Shown piece by piece: positions 1 through 5,051 of a DNA stretch of 5,051 bases (its first letter is position 1; the number at the start of each line of letters is the position of its first letter). Made by a program: the position numbers and the translations under genes. Location: positions 861 to 5,911 of the forward strand of contig JALTOP010000175.1 in assembly GCA_027000105.1 (NCBI GenBank). Direction: 5' to 3'. This stretch comes from Planctomycetaceae bacterium. Lineage in GTDB: Bacteria > Planctomycetota > Planctomycetia > Planctomycetales > Planctomycetaceae. The notes beneath the pieces were generated by a model. The model saw only the letters and a list, made by a program, of their open reading frames with translations, did no database searches and was not told the DNA's origin.

Positions 1-576
1 TACGAAAGCAGAGTGACCTACTATCTCGAAGGCCCACGCTCCGAATACTTTTGCAAGGATGGCCAGAAAAACCGGGCGATCATGTTTGTCGGCGAGCGTT
101 TACGGGGCCGCGTTGAAGATTTGGGAGATCATTATTCTGTTTCATTATGGCTGTGGAACGGGATGCCGAATGATGGCCGGGATGTTTCCGGCTGGTTCCT
201 GTCCCGAGGAACGAATTACGGGCTGGGGCCTTACTCGGATCATCTGGGAATCGGGGGCACAAGTGGTAACACCGGCAAACTGATCTTCCTGCATGGCGAC
301 GACATGAAAACAGTTGTAGCGGGGAAAACCGAAATTCCCCGCTGGAAATGGCAGCACGTCGTCTTTGTTCGCAACGGCGATTCAGTCCGCGTCTATCTCA
401 ATGGAAAGCTGGAAATTGAAACGACTTCAATCGCGAACTTTCCTTCCCATTTCGATCGTCTGTTCCTGGGAGGACGCAGCGATAACAGCAATAACTGGGA
501 AGGCCGCCTGGATGAAATTGCTGTCTACCGCAGAGCACTCACAAAAGACGAAATCGAAACTCTGGAGATCGAATAA
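1..576 (+). CDS. LamG-like jellyroll (concanavalin A-like) domain protein, C-terminal part; 5' end outside window
   Basis: The reading frame is open from base 1 and ends at TAA 574-576, so this is the last 191 codons of a longer gene. The GTG at 13 is simply the first possible start inside the window, not a supported one. The visible part is nearly all one LamG/Laminin_G_3-type beta-sandwich. An inner strand reads YSVSLWLWNG. The family's W-x-H-V-V strand follows as WQHVVFVRNGDSVRVYLNGK, then FLGGRSDN, and the closing signature is GRLDEIAVYRRALTKDEI, after which the protein stops. In this family the domain binds carbohydrate or acts as a structural module, usually in secreted planctomycete proteins at the C-terminus of a hydrolase, sialidase-like or sulfatase-like enzyme. 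Which enzyme, if any, precedes it cannot be seen here. The gene converges on the lipoprotein gene, with 62 bp between stop codons and no clear terminator hairpin. The domain call is firm; the role of the whole protein is unknown. Confidence 0.85.
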   Translation, partial: YESRVTYYLEGPRSEYFCKDGQKNRAIMFVGERLRGRVEDLGDHYSVSLWLWNGMPNDGRDVSGWFLSRGTNYGLGPYSDHLGIGGTSGNTGKLIFLHGDDMKTVVAGKTEIPRWKWQHVVFVRNGDSVRVYLNGKLEIETTSIANFPSHFDRLFLGGRSDNSNNWEGRLDEIAVYRRALTKDEIETLEIE

Positions 577-638
577 CCACCGGTTGCAGGTCGTGCCGAT
601 CGATTGGACACCGAAATACCGTCATCAGGCACCCGTCG

Positions 639-2165
639 TCAGATAATGGAAAAGTTGACCAGGTAACTGGCGACCTTGTGGTTGACCTGGTCTTCGACAA
701 TCAGTTTCAACACGTATGGGCCGGCAGGGAGATCTTTGGGCATGTTAAGCAGATAACTGTGAAAGTAGTCCGTCCTGCGATTTCGGCATAAATCTTCCGT
801 TGGCGGGAACTCCTGTTTGGAAATCATGCCTCCCTGTGAACCGGCACGATGAATTTCGATTGTTGATTTCAGTATGGTCTTGTACTGGCCGTTCGCCGTG
901 GGAGAACTCAGAAAGTTCCGCACCTCCGCGTAAATGAGCACAGGCTGACCGGGACTGAATTCCGATCGTTCGAAGCGATCGTACGTGCCAAATCCGTCGA
1001 TCTTCGTACAGAACAGAACATTGCGCAACTCCAGATTCGCCCGCTGACGCAACCGCTCGATCGCTTCACCCAGTTGCGAGATCGTGTGTGTTGCCCGATC
1101 GGACGCATTGGGGATCCCTTCGGTATCGAAGTAGTTGGAAAGGGCCCAGAACATCTGTTGCCAAAATTCCTGATCGGCAGGGGGAATATCGGGTATGGCC
1201 TCAAGTGCCCTTTCCTGGCGATTCGCCATCAGGTAGAGCATCCTCAGATAAGCATGGCCAGCTATAAATTCCTGCTTCTGTTTTTCGGTATCACCTGGCT
1301 GGAGTGATGCGACCCGCCTTTCCGCGATTGCGATGAATTGATCAAGCGCTTTCTGGAAGTCCTGCTCGCCATTCTGCGGGTTGATCAATGATTCCAATAA
1401 CATCGTTTCAGGTGAATCCAGCGGTGACGGGACAACCGAATTCTGTTTTTGGGCAACATCGATCTGATGGCCGGGACTGCCGCCTGGCACTGGTGAATCC
1501 CACGGTTGCCGGCGGGATTCTCCCAATTTCAACTCTCTGCGGGAAGGATCCCGGTCACTCCACGGAGTTTGATCAGTTGGAGCCGGTTCCGATTCAAATC
1601 GTTGTTGCTGCGAATTGGAAGTAAGTTTGAGACTGGTTCGTTCCCGAGTCGAAGACTGTCCTGTCAATGAGGATTCACGGGCGGCCTTTTGGGCAAGTCG
1701 TCTCATTCGCAGGATTTGAGGAATCATGCTCGGCGGTACCTGACGCAATTCTTCATACCATTTTTTTCGCTCCTCGGCCGGAACATCCTCGAATTCCGTT
1801 TGGATGAGCATTAGTGTCGCTGGATCCAACCCGCTCGGAAGACCGTCTGAAATTTCCTGCTTCCGGTCGGAAATCTGGTTCGCAGAAGCCAACCTGATTT
1901 TTGTAGAAGATTCCTTTTCCTGAAATGGATTTTCGGCGGAAACCGTTCGGGTTTTCTGATGTGTACCCGATTCTGCCTGCTCTTTTTCCGAAACTGCTTC
2001 CTTCCGTGCTGAAGCGGAGGCAAACGGATTGCTCCACTTCGGTTTCTTCCAGGCGAATGTGATACCCGATTCCTGTTTGCTGATCGCGCAGCCCGAAACA
2101 GCCATCAAACACAACAATGTGCAGACGACCGAAACAAGACGGCTGTGAAAGGGATAACCACGCAT
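639..2165 (-). CDS. Putative lipoprotein of unknown function (about 508 aa), helical middle and beta-rich C-terminal domain
   Basis: I do not recognise a named family. I start it at ATG 2163-2165 because this gives a compact lipoprotein signal peptide: R2 and R9, a hydrophobic stretch at about 10-23, and a lipobox VSGC with the acylated cysteine at 26. The frame stays open to a GTG at 2219, but that adds 18 residues ahead of the signal. After the cysteine comes a polar, probably disordered stretch (about 30-110). A short helical block at 112-160 contains LDPATLMLIQTEFEDVP and VPPSMIPQILRMRR. A second low-complexity linker rich in Ser, Pro, Gln and Arg spans 165-250. Alpha-helical segments follow at about 255-385. 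The last domain (385-508) looks like a beta-sandwich, with SPGQPVLIYAEVRNF and LPAGPYVLKLIVEDQVNHK. Membrane anchoring is inferred from the lipobox. Helices plus an Ig-like end suggest a scaffold or binding role, but no catalytic motif is visible. It converges on the LamG gene. No Shine-Dalgarno site precedes the chosen start. Confidence 0.8.
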   Translation of the reverse strand: MRGYPFHSRLVSVVCTLLCLMAVSGCAISKQESGITFAWKKPKWSNPFASASARKEAVSEKEQAESGTHQKTRTVSAENPFQEKESSTKIRLASANQISDRKQEISDGLPSGLDPATLMLIQTEFEDVPAEERKKWYEELRQVPPSMIPQILRMRRLAQKAARESSLTGQSSTRERTSLKLTSNSQQQRFESEPAPTDQTPWSDRDPSRRELKLGESRRQPWDSPVPGGSPGHQIDVAQKQNSVVPSPLDSPETMLLESLINPQNGEQDFQKALDQFIAIAERRVASLQPGDTEKQKQEFIAGHAYLRMLYLMANRQERALEAIPDIPPADQEFWQQMFWALSNYFDTEGIPNASDRATHTISQLGEAIERLRQRANLELRNVLFCTKIDGFGTYDRFERSEFSPGQPVLIYAEVRNFLSSPTANGQYKTILKSTIEIHRAGSQGGMISKQEFPPTEDLCRNRRTDYFHSYLLNMPKDLPAGPYVLKLIVEDQVNHKVASYLVNFSII

Positions 2166-2565
2166 GAAAACCGATGTGGAAGTTGTAAGGCCGACAATGG
2201 CAATTTGCAAAAAGTGCACAAACTGGGGAACGGGCGTCAGGTATCAGATGTAGCAGTCCCAAACTGCCCAGCCGTACCGAAAACCGTCGCTGTGAGGTCT
2301 AACAACGGGGTATTTGTAGGGGAATCTATCGAGAGGGCCCGCAGGGTAGTCATTCGTCAAAAATGATGCAAGATCAGACTTGAACTTTGAAAAATGGGAA
2401 AAACAGGCACGATTGAGGCAAAACCCTGCTCCGGCTAATCCTCAGCTACAGGTAAATCCTTCCCGGAGACTTCACCCTGGAAGTGGAAACAGGTTCCCGC
2501 GATCATCCACTACTTCGTGGTGAGAACAAAATTAGCAGCAGGAACAGCCTGGCAAACTGGGTGAA
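2166..2565. other. 400-bp intergenic region without a supported gene
   Basis: This stretch separates the esterase stop from the lipoprotein start, both on the minus strand. Reading frames crossing it are short, overlap the neighbouring genes antisense, lack ribosome binding sites and encode nothing recognisable. It holds an imperfect stem-loop at 2472-2523 and a small perfect 5-bp hairpin, GCAGT/ACTGC, at 2253-2267. It should also contain the lipoprotein promoter, read leftwards. A TTGACG on the minus strand at 2355-2360 has no matching -10 at normal spacing, so I do not annotate a promoter. No run of T follows either hairpin, so no intrinsic terminator is called. Confidence 0.6.
2472..2523 (-). 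other. Imperfect stem-loop downstream of the esterase gene
   Basis: The arms at 2472-2486 and 2507-2523 can pair. Five outer pairs (TCACC with GGTGA) are followed by one mismatch, four pairs including two wobbles, a 2-nt bulge and five inner pairs (AGTGG with CCACT), closing a loop of about 20 nt. It lies 43 bp past the esterase stop, in that gene's likely 3' untranslated region. There is no U-tract on the minus-strand side, so it is not a standard intrinsic terminator. It could be a processing or stability element, or chance. Confidence 0.3.
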
Positions 2566-3567
2566 TTACCGGTTTTGCGAGGTGTTTCTTCTCTGTTTGC
2601 TGAGCCACTCACAGGCTGCATCGGGTAGCGATTCGTGTCCTCCTTCGAAAATGGTGATGCGGGCCGGCCCGGTATTCCGGCGGAGGTGGATTTTTCGAGA
2701 GTAGGTATTGTCCCCTGCTTTATCGGAGGCACCGGGTGAAGAGAGTTTCCGATTTTCCCAAAGTTGATCCATTTCATTCTTGGAAACGGTTTTTCCGTGA
2801 TTGGCGGTGGCAATGACGTTATACGCCTTCAACGTATGATAGATCGGCACCGATCCCGAATGACCGTCGTGCACCCCCGCGCTCAAATCGATCGGCAAAT
2901 TCCCGATCTTGTGCAGATGGAAGATGGGAGAGCGGTCTTTATATTCCAGATCGATTTTCTGATTGGTTCCCGGCGGCCCTCCCAAAGAAGCCAGGATCAT
3001 TTTTGCGTAATGTTGCGGTTTGCCATCTTTGGTGTGAAAGCGGTACCAGGCTGCCAGATCGCTGATCCCGACCCAGGCAGAAACGGCTGAAAACCGTTCC
3101 GGGTAATGCCCGGCCATCAACATCGCCATGTGACCGCCGCCTGAACTTCCCGCCAGATAAATGCGTGAGCGATCGACCTGGTAGTTTTTCAAGGCATACT
3201 CAAGCGTGTCGATGATATCCTGACGGGCGAATCGGGAACCGCACGCCTGGGGTGATCTATTGGGGCCGCGAAAATTGGGATGTAGAAAAATCCATTTCCG
3301 TTTGACGGCCTCTCGTTGCCATTTGGAATTGTTCTGCGTGTAGTCCCCACTCCAGGAATGCAGAAAAATGAATAGGGGGGTCGATTCTGATCTGGCCCGA
3401 TCGGGAATCCAGCAGCGTACAGACTGCGATACGCCATCGAGCGTACTGGTGATGTGAATTTCTTCCAAGGCAGGCAGATTTTCTGCACAAATCCCGTCCA
3501 CCTGATAGAAAATCAAATTGACGGCAAGAAGAATCGGGATGATCAGCAAGAGAGTAGACTTCTTCAT
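2566..3567 (-). CDS. Secreted alpha/beta-hydrolase esterase (prolyl oligopeptidase/S9-like fold)
   Basis: This 333-residue protein has a signal peptide, KK followed by a hydrophobic core at about 5-20, with probable cleavage after ICA at 28, so it should act in the periplasm or outside the cell. The hydrolase core is clear. Strand LFIFLHSWSGD (about 65-75) supplies the oxyanion region. HPNFRGPNRSPQACG follows, and the nucleophile elbow is G140-S-S142-G-G with S142 as nucleophile. DGHSGSVP provides the likely acid D234, and IFEGGHES the catalytic H311. This order (Ser, Asp, His) and size fit planctomycete secreted esterases or S9-like serine hydrolases related to feruloyl esterases and PHB depolymerases. 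The substrate is not predictable. Between D234 and H311 there is a longer polar insertion (about 255-300). I chose ATG 3565-3567 over a GTG at 3639 because it begins the signal peptide. No strong Shine-Dalgarno site is present. The region just upstream carries a 14-bp repeat pair. Confidence 0.87.
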   Translation of the reverse strand: MKKSTLLLIIPILLAVNLIFYQVDGICAENLPALEEIHITSTLDGVSQSVRCWIPDRARSESTPLFIFLHSWSGDYTQNNSKWQREAVKRKWIFLHPNFRGPNRSPQACGSRFARQDIIDTLEYALKNYQVDRSRIYLAGSSGGGHMAMLMAGHYPERFSAVSAWVGISDLAAWYRFHTKDGKPQHYAKMILASLGGPPGTNQKIDLEYKDRSPIFHLHKIGNLPIDLSAGVHDGHSGSVPIYHTLKAYNVIATANHGKTVSKNEMDQLWENRKLSSPGASDKAGDNTYSRKIHLRRNTGPARITIFEGGHESLPDAACEWLSKQRRNTSQNR

Positions 3568-3621
3568 TATTGATGAACTTTCATGACAGAAGCAATAGGA
3601 CAACCGTTTTCCAGGAGAAAC

Positions 3622-3667
3622 AAATCGGTGATCATTCACAAAGCAAATCGGGTAAATCGGTGATCAT
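3622..3667. repeat. Pair of perfect 14-bp direct repeats, each containing TGATCA, upstream of the esterase
   Basis: AAATCGGTGATCAT occurs identically at 3622-3635 and 3654-3667. The repeats are 32 bp apart, about three helical turns, so both would face the same side of the DNA. Each ends in the palindrome TGATCA plus T. A partial third copy, CAAATCGGG, lies between them at 3644-3652. They sit 55-100 bp upstream of the esterase start, in the 128-bp gap behind the neighbouring minus-strand gene. An operator for a regulator of the esterase is a reasonable inference, but no binding protein can be named. Confidence 0.55.
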
Positions 3668-3695
3668 CGGCGGAAGTAATCAACAATCAAAACGA

Positions 3696-4343
3696 TTAAC
3701 GTTCGAGGCGTTTCAGCAGGTTCGCGGCTTCTTCCGACCCATTGCGAACAGCCAGTCGGTAATATATTTTTGCCAGTGATCTGTTTCCCCGTTTTTCCGC
3801 CTGTATGCCCTGTTGCAGATACCGTTGTGAAACCCGCTGGGCGGTTCTCCCCGCTTGCAAAAGTGGACTCGCTTTATATGCTTTTCGATCGGCAATGCTC
3901 CCGGAGAAGTTTGAGACGGGGGCTGACGGTCGAGGCGCCTTTTCAATACCGTGCTGATATGACACAGGCCCCGCACCATGCAGAACTTTCTCAAACGGAA
4001 GCGGAGGGGCACCGGCCGGCTTGTCGAGTAAAGCCCGATCCATCTCGCTCAAATCCTGAATCGTCGCATGCAGGCTCAAACCGCTGTGTGACCTCTCCTG
4101 TGACAAGGTACTACCTCGTGGAAACAGACCGTTTCCAGGGCCAAAAAAAATGCGGGCATCCCTGGCAATACCGAGGCTTCCCAAATGAACCGCGCCCCTA
4201 TCCGGGACAGTGACAGTCGTCGCCACCCCAATGGATTCCACGACAGGTTGCTGAACGGAAATTTGTGCGCTGCTGGATTGCTGCATCGAAAAGAAAACAG
4301 CAAAGCTGCAAATGCAGCAGCACAACAATCGGCAGTCTCCCAT
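3696..4343 (-). CDS. Secreted protein of unknown function with secretin-like VPDRG motif and C-terminal Sel1/TPR-like repeat
   Basis: This 215-residue protein starts at ATG 4341-4343, fixed by an AGGAG six bases upstream. An upstream GTG at 4388 keeps the frame open but has no such site. The signal peptide is unusual for its cysteine cluster (C4, then CCCIC at 8-12) and probably cleaves after SSA at 26. The mature N-terminus, VQQPVVESIGVATTVTVPDRGAVHLGSLG cut here into its parts as VPDRG (46-50) and HLGSLG (53-58), resembles the VPDGGTVLLGG-type segment of secretin C-terminal domains, but the surrounding secretin domain is missing. A Gly/Pro-rich stretch and a short acidic helix, LSEMDRALLD (98-107), follow. 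The middle is proline-rich and probably disordered. Residues 172-215 form one Sel1/TPR-like helical hairpin (AKIYYRLAVRNGSEEAANLL). It may be a planctomycete-specific envelope protein; no enzymatic residues are seen. It is divergent from the kinase gene. Confidence 0.75.
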   Translation of the reverse strand: MGDCRLLCCCICSFAVFFSMQQSSSAQISVQQPVVESIGVATTVTVPDRGAVHLGSLGIARDARIFFGPGNGLFPRGSTLSQERSHSGLSLHATIQDLSEMDRALLDKPAGAPPLPFEKVLHGAGPVSYQHGIEKAPRPSAPVSNFSGSIADRKAYKASPLLQAGRTAQRVSQRYLQQGIQAEKRGNRSLAKIYYRLAVRNGSEEAANLLKRLER

Positions 4344-4349
4344 TTTTCT

Positions 4350-4354
4350 CTCCT
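4350..4354 (-). promoter_or_regulatory. Shine-Dalgarno site of the VPDRG protein gene
   Basis: Read on the minus strand this is AGGAG, followed by six bases and ATG 4343-4341. It is the only strong Shine-Dalgarno match before a gene in this window and decides the start against the in-frame GTG at 4388. Its first transcribed base pair adjoins the 21-bp tandem repeat. Confidence 0.75.
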
Positions 4355-4395
4355 GTCTGATTATCACTGGCTGGTGGCTGATTACCACCGGTTGG
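4354..4395. repeat. 21-bp tandem duplication (17/21 identical) in the divergent intergenic region
   Basis: Bases 4354-4374 and 4375-4395 match at 17 of 21 positions. The cores are CTGATTATCAC at 4357-4367 and CTGATTACCAC at 4378-4388, differing by one base. The period is exactly 21 bp, two helical turns, so both copies present the same DNA face. The repeat lies immediately upstream of, and touches, the Shine-Dalgarno site of the minus-strand gene. The arms around it also allow a wobble-rich hairpin with GGTGG/CCACC at its base pairs nearest the loop. An operator or a 5' untranslated-region element is possible. Confidence 0.5.
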
Positions 4396-4486
4396 CAAGA
4401 AACAAGCTGCTACTTATTCCGGCCAAAACAGATACAGCACGTGAAAATGCTTTCAGCTCACTGTATGCTATCTTTACGGAAATCGG

Positions 4487-4510
4487 TCGGCGCCGAGAAC
4501 TATTTTGACA
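4487..4510 (+). promoter_or_regulatory. Ten-bp palindrome plus TTGACA hexamer upstream of the kinase (tentative)
   Basis: TCGGCGCCGA at 4487-4496 is a perfect 10-bp palindrome, and TTGACA at 4505-4510 is a perfect match to the sigma-70 type -35 hexamer. No acceptable -10 follows at 16-18 bp, and ATG 4537 is only 26 bases beyond, so a promoter is not demonstrated. If the kinase begins at an upstream in-frame start (4441, 4447 or 4465), these bases would be coding and the pattern coincidental. Confidence 0.2.
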
Positions 4511-4536
4511 CTTCTTCACGATCAACACCAGAAAAA

Positions 4537-5051
4537 ATGAACAAATTCCAGTCTGATTCCAATTCTGATTCCAATACCGACCCGGAAATGGCATCATCCG
4601 GAGATTCATTGACCGATCGTTTTGAATCTGCCGGAGAGGGGGGATCGTTTCTGGAGGAGACCGTCGATCCGGTTCAGGATTTGGCGGAATATCTATGGGA
4701 ATCGCACGATGAGTGCAAACATTCCGAATTGGAAGAAGCGGTGTTCAGCGAAACGGAAGATGCTCCCGACCAGATCATTGGTCGACGATTTTCGATTTAC
4801 CGCTGCGATGCCCTGCTCGGAAAGGGAGGTATGGGGCGTGTCTACCTGGCCTATCATTCGCAGTTGGGACGTCCGTGTGCGTTGAAGATCAGTTCACCTC
4901 GAAAAAAGGATTCGAAGCTCTCCGGCAACTGGTACAGTGCATTCAGGGAAGGACGTTCGGCGGCGCTGTTGGTTCATCCGAACGTAGTCACCGTCCACGC
5001 GGTTGGCAGACACAGGGGCCGCCAGTTCATAGAAATGGAACTGGTTTCGGG
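4537..5051 (+). CDS. Hanks-type Ser/Thr protein kinase, N-terminal part; 3' end outside window
   Basis: Translation from ATG 4537 gives 171 complete codons to the right edge with no stop. Residues 1-78 are a polar, acidic, probably disordered extension (SDSNSDSN near the start, then many Glu and Asp). The kinase domain begins at about 80: RRFSIYRCDALL, a glycine-rich ATP loop GKGGMGRVYLA (95-105), the invariant lysine in CALK (K117), an alpha-C helix with FREGRSAALLVHPNVV (E138 expected to pair with K117), and the hinge FIEMELV (164-170). The catalytic HRD and DFG motifs lie beyond the window. PknB-like kinases of this type phosphorylate Ser/Thr on cytoplasmic partners and often carry a C-terminal membrane or sensor region, which cannot be seen here. 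The start is uncertain. The frame stays open upstream with ATG at 4465 and 4447 and GTG at 4441, and none has a Shine-Dalgarno site. It is transcribed divergently from the VPDRG protein gene. Confidence 0.9.
   Translation, partial: MNKFQSDSNSDSNTDPEMASSGDSLTDRFESAGEGGSFLEETVDPVQDLAEYLWESHDECKHSELEEAVFSETEDAPDQIIGRRFSIYRCDALLGKGGMGRVYLAYHSQLGRPCALKISSPRKKDSKLSGNWYSAFREGRSAALLVHPNVVTVHAVGRHRGRQFIEMELVS
4552..4575 (+). repeat. Two perfect 12-bp tandem copies inside the kinase N-terminus
   Basis: TCTGATTCCAAT is repeated twice in tandem and in frame, encoding SDSN twice (residues 6-13). It lies in the acidic, low-complexity extension before the kinase domain. A change in copy number would add or remove four residues without a frameshift. 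Confidence 0.85.

Noticed and set aside
577..638. Bidirectional terminator between the convergent LamG and lipoprotein genes
   Set aside because: No stem longer than a few pairs and no flanking T or A runs were found.
963..981. Two CGATCG copies flanking TTCGAAG as an operator-like inverted repeat
   Set aside because: Lies inside the lipoprotein coding sequence (encoding YDRFERS) and is better explained by the general CGATCG excess.
2198..2208. Sigma-54-like TGGC...TTGC pattern upstream of the lipoprotein
   Set aside because: GG and GC are only 6 bases apart, while sigma-54 promoters need 10.
1753..2262. 169-codon minus-strand frame overlapping the lipoprotein N-terminus
   Set aside because: It is out of frame with the lipoprotein, has no signal peptide or domain, and the lipoprotein frame shows a clean lipobox and continuous sequence, so it is a shadow and not evidence of a frameshift.
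2332..2360. TTGACG on the minus strand as a -35 for the lipoprotein gene
   Set aside because: The hexamer 17 bases downstream reads CCCTCT, which is not a -10.
2145..2366. Possible small plus-strand gene in the 400-bp gap
   Set aside because: Begins inside the lipoprotein signal-peptide region antisense, has no ribosome binding site and encodes nothing recognisable.
3770..4213. 147-codon plus-strand frame antisense to the VPDRG protein gene
   Set aside because: Low-complexity, Pro/Arg-rich translation without any recognisable domain or ribosome binding site; the opposite strand has a strong Shine-Dalgarno site and signal peptide.
4622..4885. 87-codon plus-strand frame near the right end
   Set aside because: Lies in another frame of the kinase gene, whose frame carries the glycine-rich loop and invariant lysine.

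Overview
The window most likely comes from a planctomycete (phylum Planctomycetota). No marker gene is present, so this rests on the gene content: a LamG-type jellyroll domain, a family of secreted or lipid-anchored proteins of unknown function, a secreted S9-like alpha/beta hydrolase, and a Hanks-type Ser/Thr kinase with a long N-terminal extension. These occur in mixed-strand, loosely spaced genes mostly without Shine-Dalgarno sites. Genus cannot be assigned. All calls come from reading the sequence and translations by eye.

Layout. (1) 1-576, plus strand: the C-terminal part of a protein ending in a LamG/concanavalin-like domain; its beginning is off the left edge. (2) 639-2165, minus: a lipoprotein of about 508 residues and unknown function, converging on the LamG gene with a 62-bp gap. 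(3) 2166-2565: a 400-bp non-coding stretch with one imperfect stem-loop and no convincing gene. (4) 2566-3567, minus: a secreted alpha/beta-hydrolase esterase with a visible Ser-Asp-His triad. (5) 3568-3695: a short intergenic region holding two perfect 14-bp direct repeats 32 bp apart, each containing TGATCA. (6) 3696-4343, minus: a 215-residue secreted protein with a secretin-like VPDRG motif and a C-terminal Sel1/TPR-like helical hairpin, preceded by the only clear Shine-Dalgarno site in the window. (7) 4344-4536: a divergent intergenic region with a 21-bp tandem duplication, a 10-bp perfect palindrome and a TTGACA hexamer. (8) 4537-5051, plus: the N-terminal part of a Ser/Thr protein kinase, cut by the right edge.

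Functionally, four of the five proteins are probably exported or extracytoplasmic (for the LamG protein this is inferred from its domain only), and the fifth is a signalling kinase. Nothing shows that they form one pathway. The three minus-strand genes are separated by 128 and 400 bp, so a tight operon is unlikely. No mobile element, CRISPR array, tRNA or rRNA was seen. The least explained items are the two uncharacterised secreted/lipoprotein families and the repeat structures in the two intergenic regions upstream of the esterase and of the VPDRG protein.
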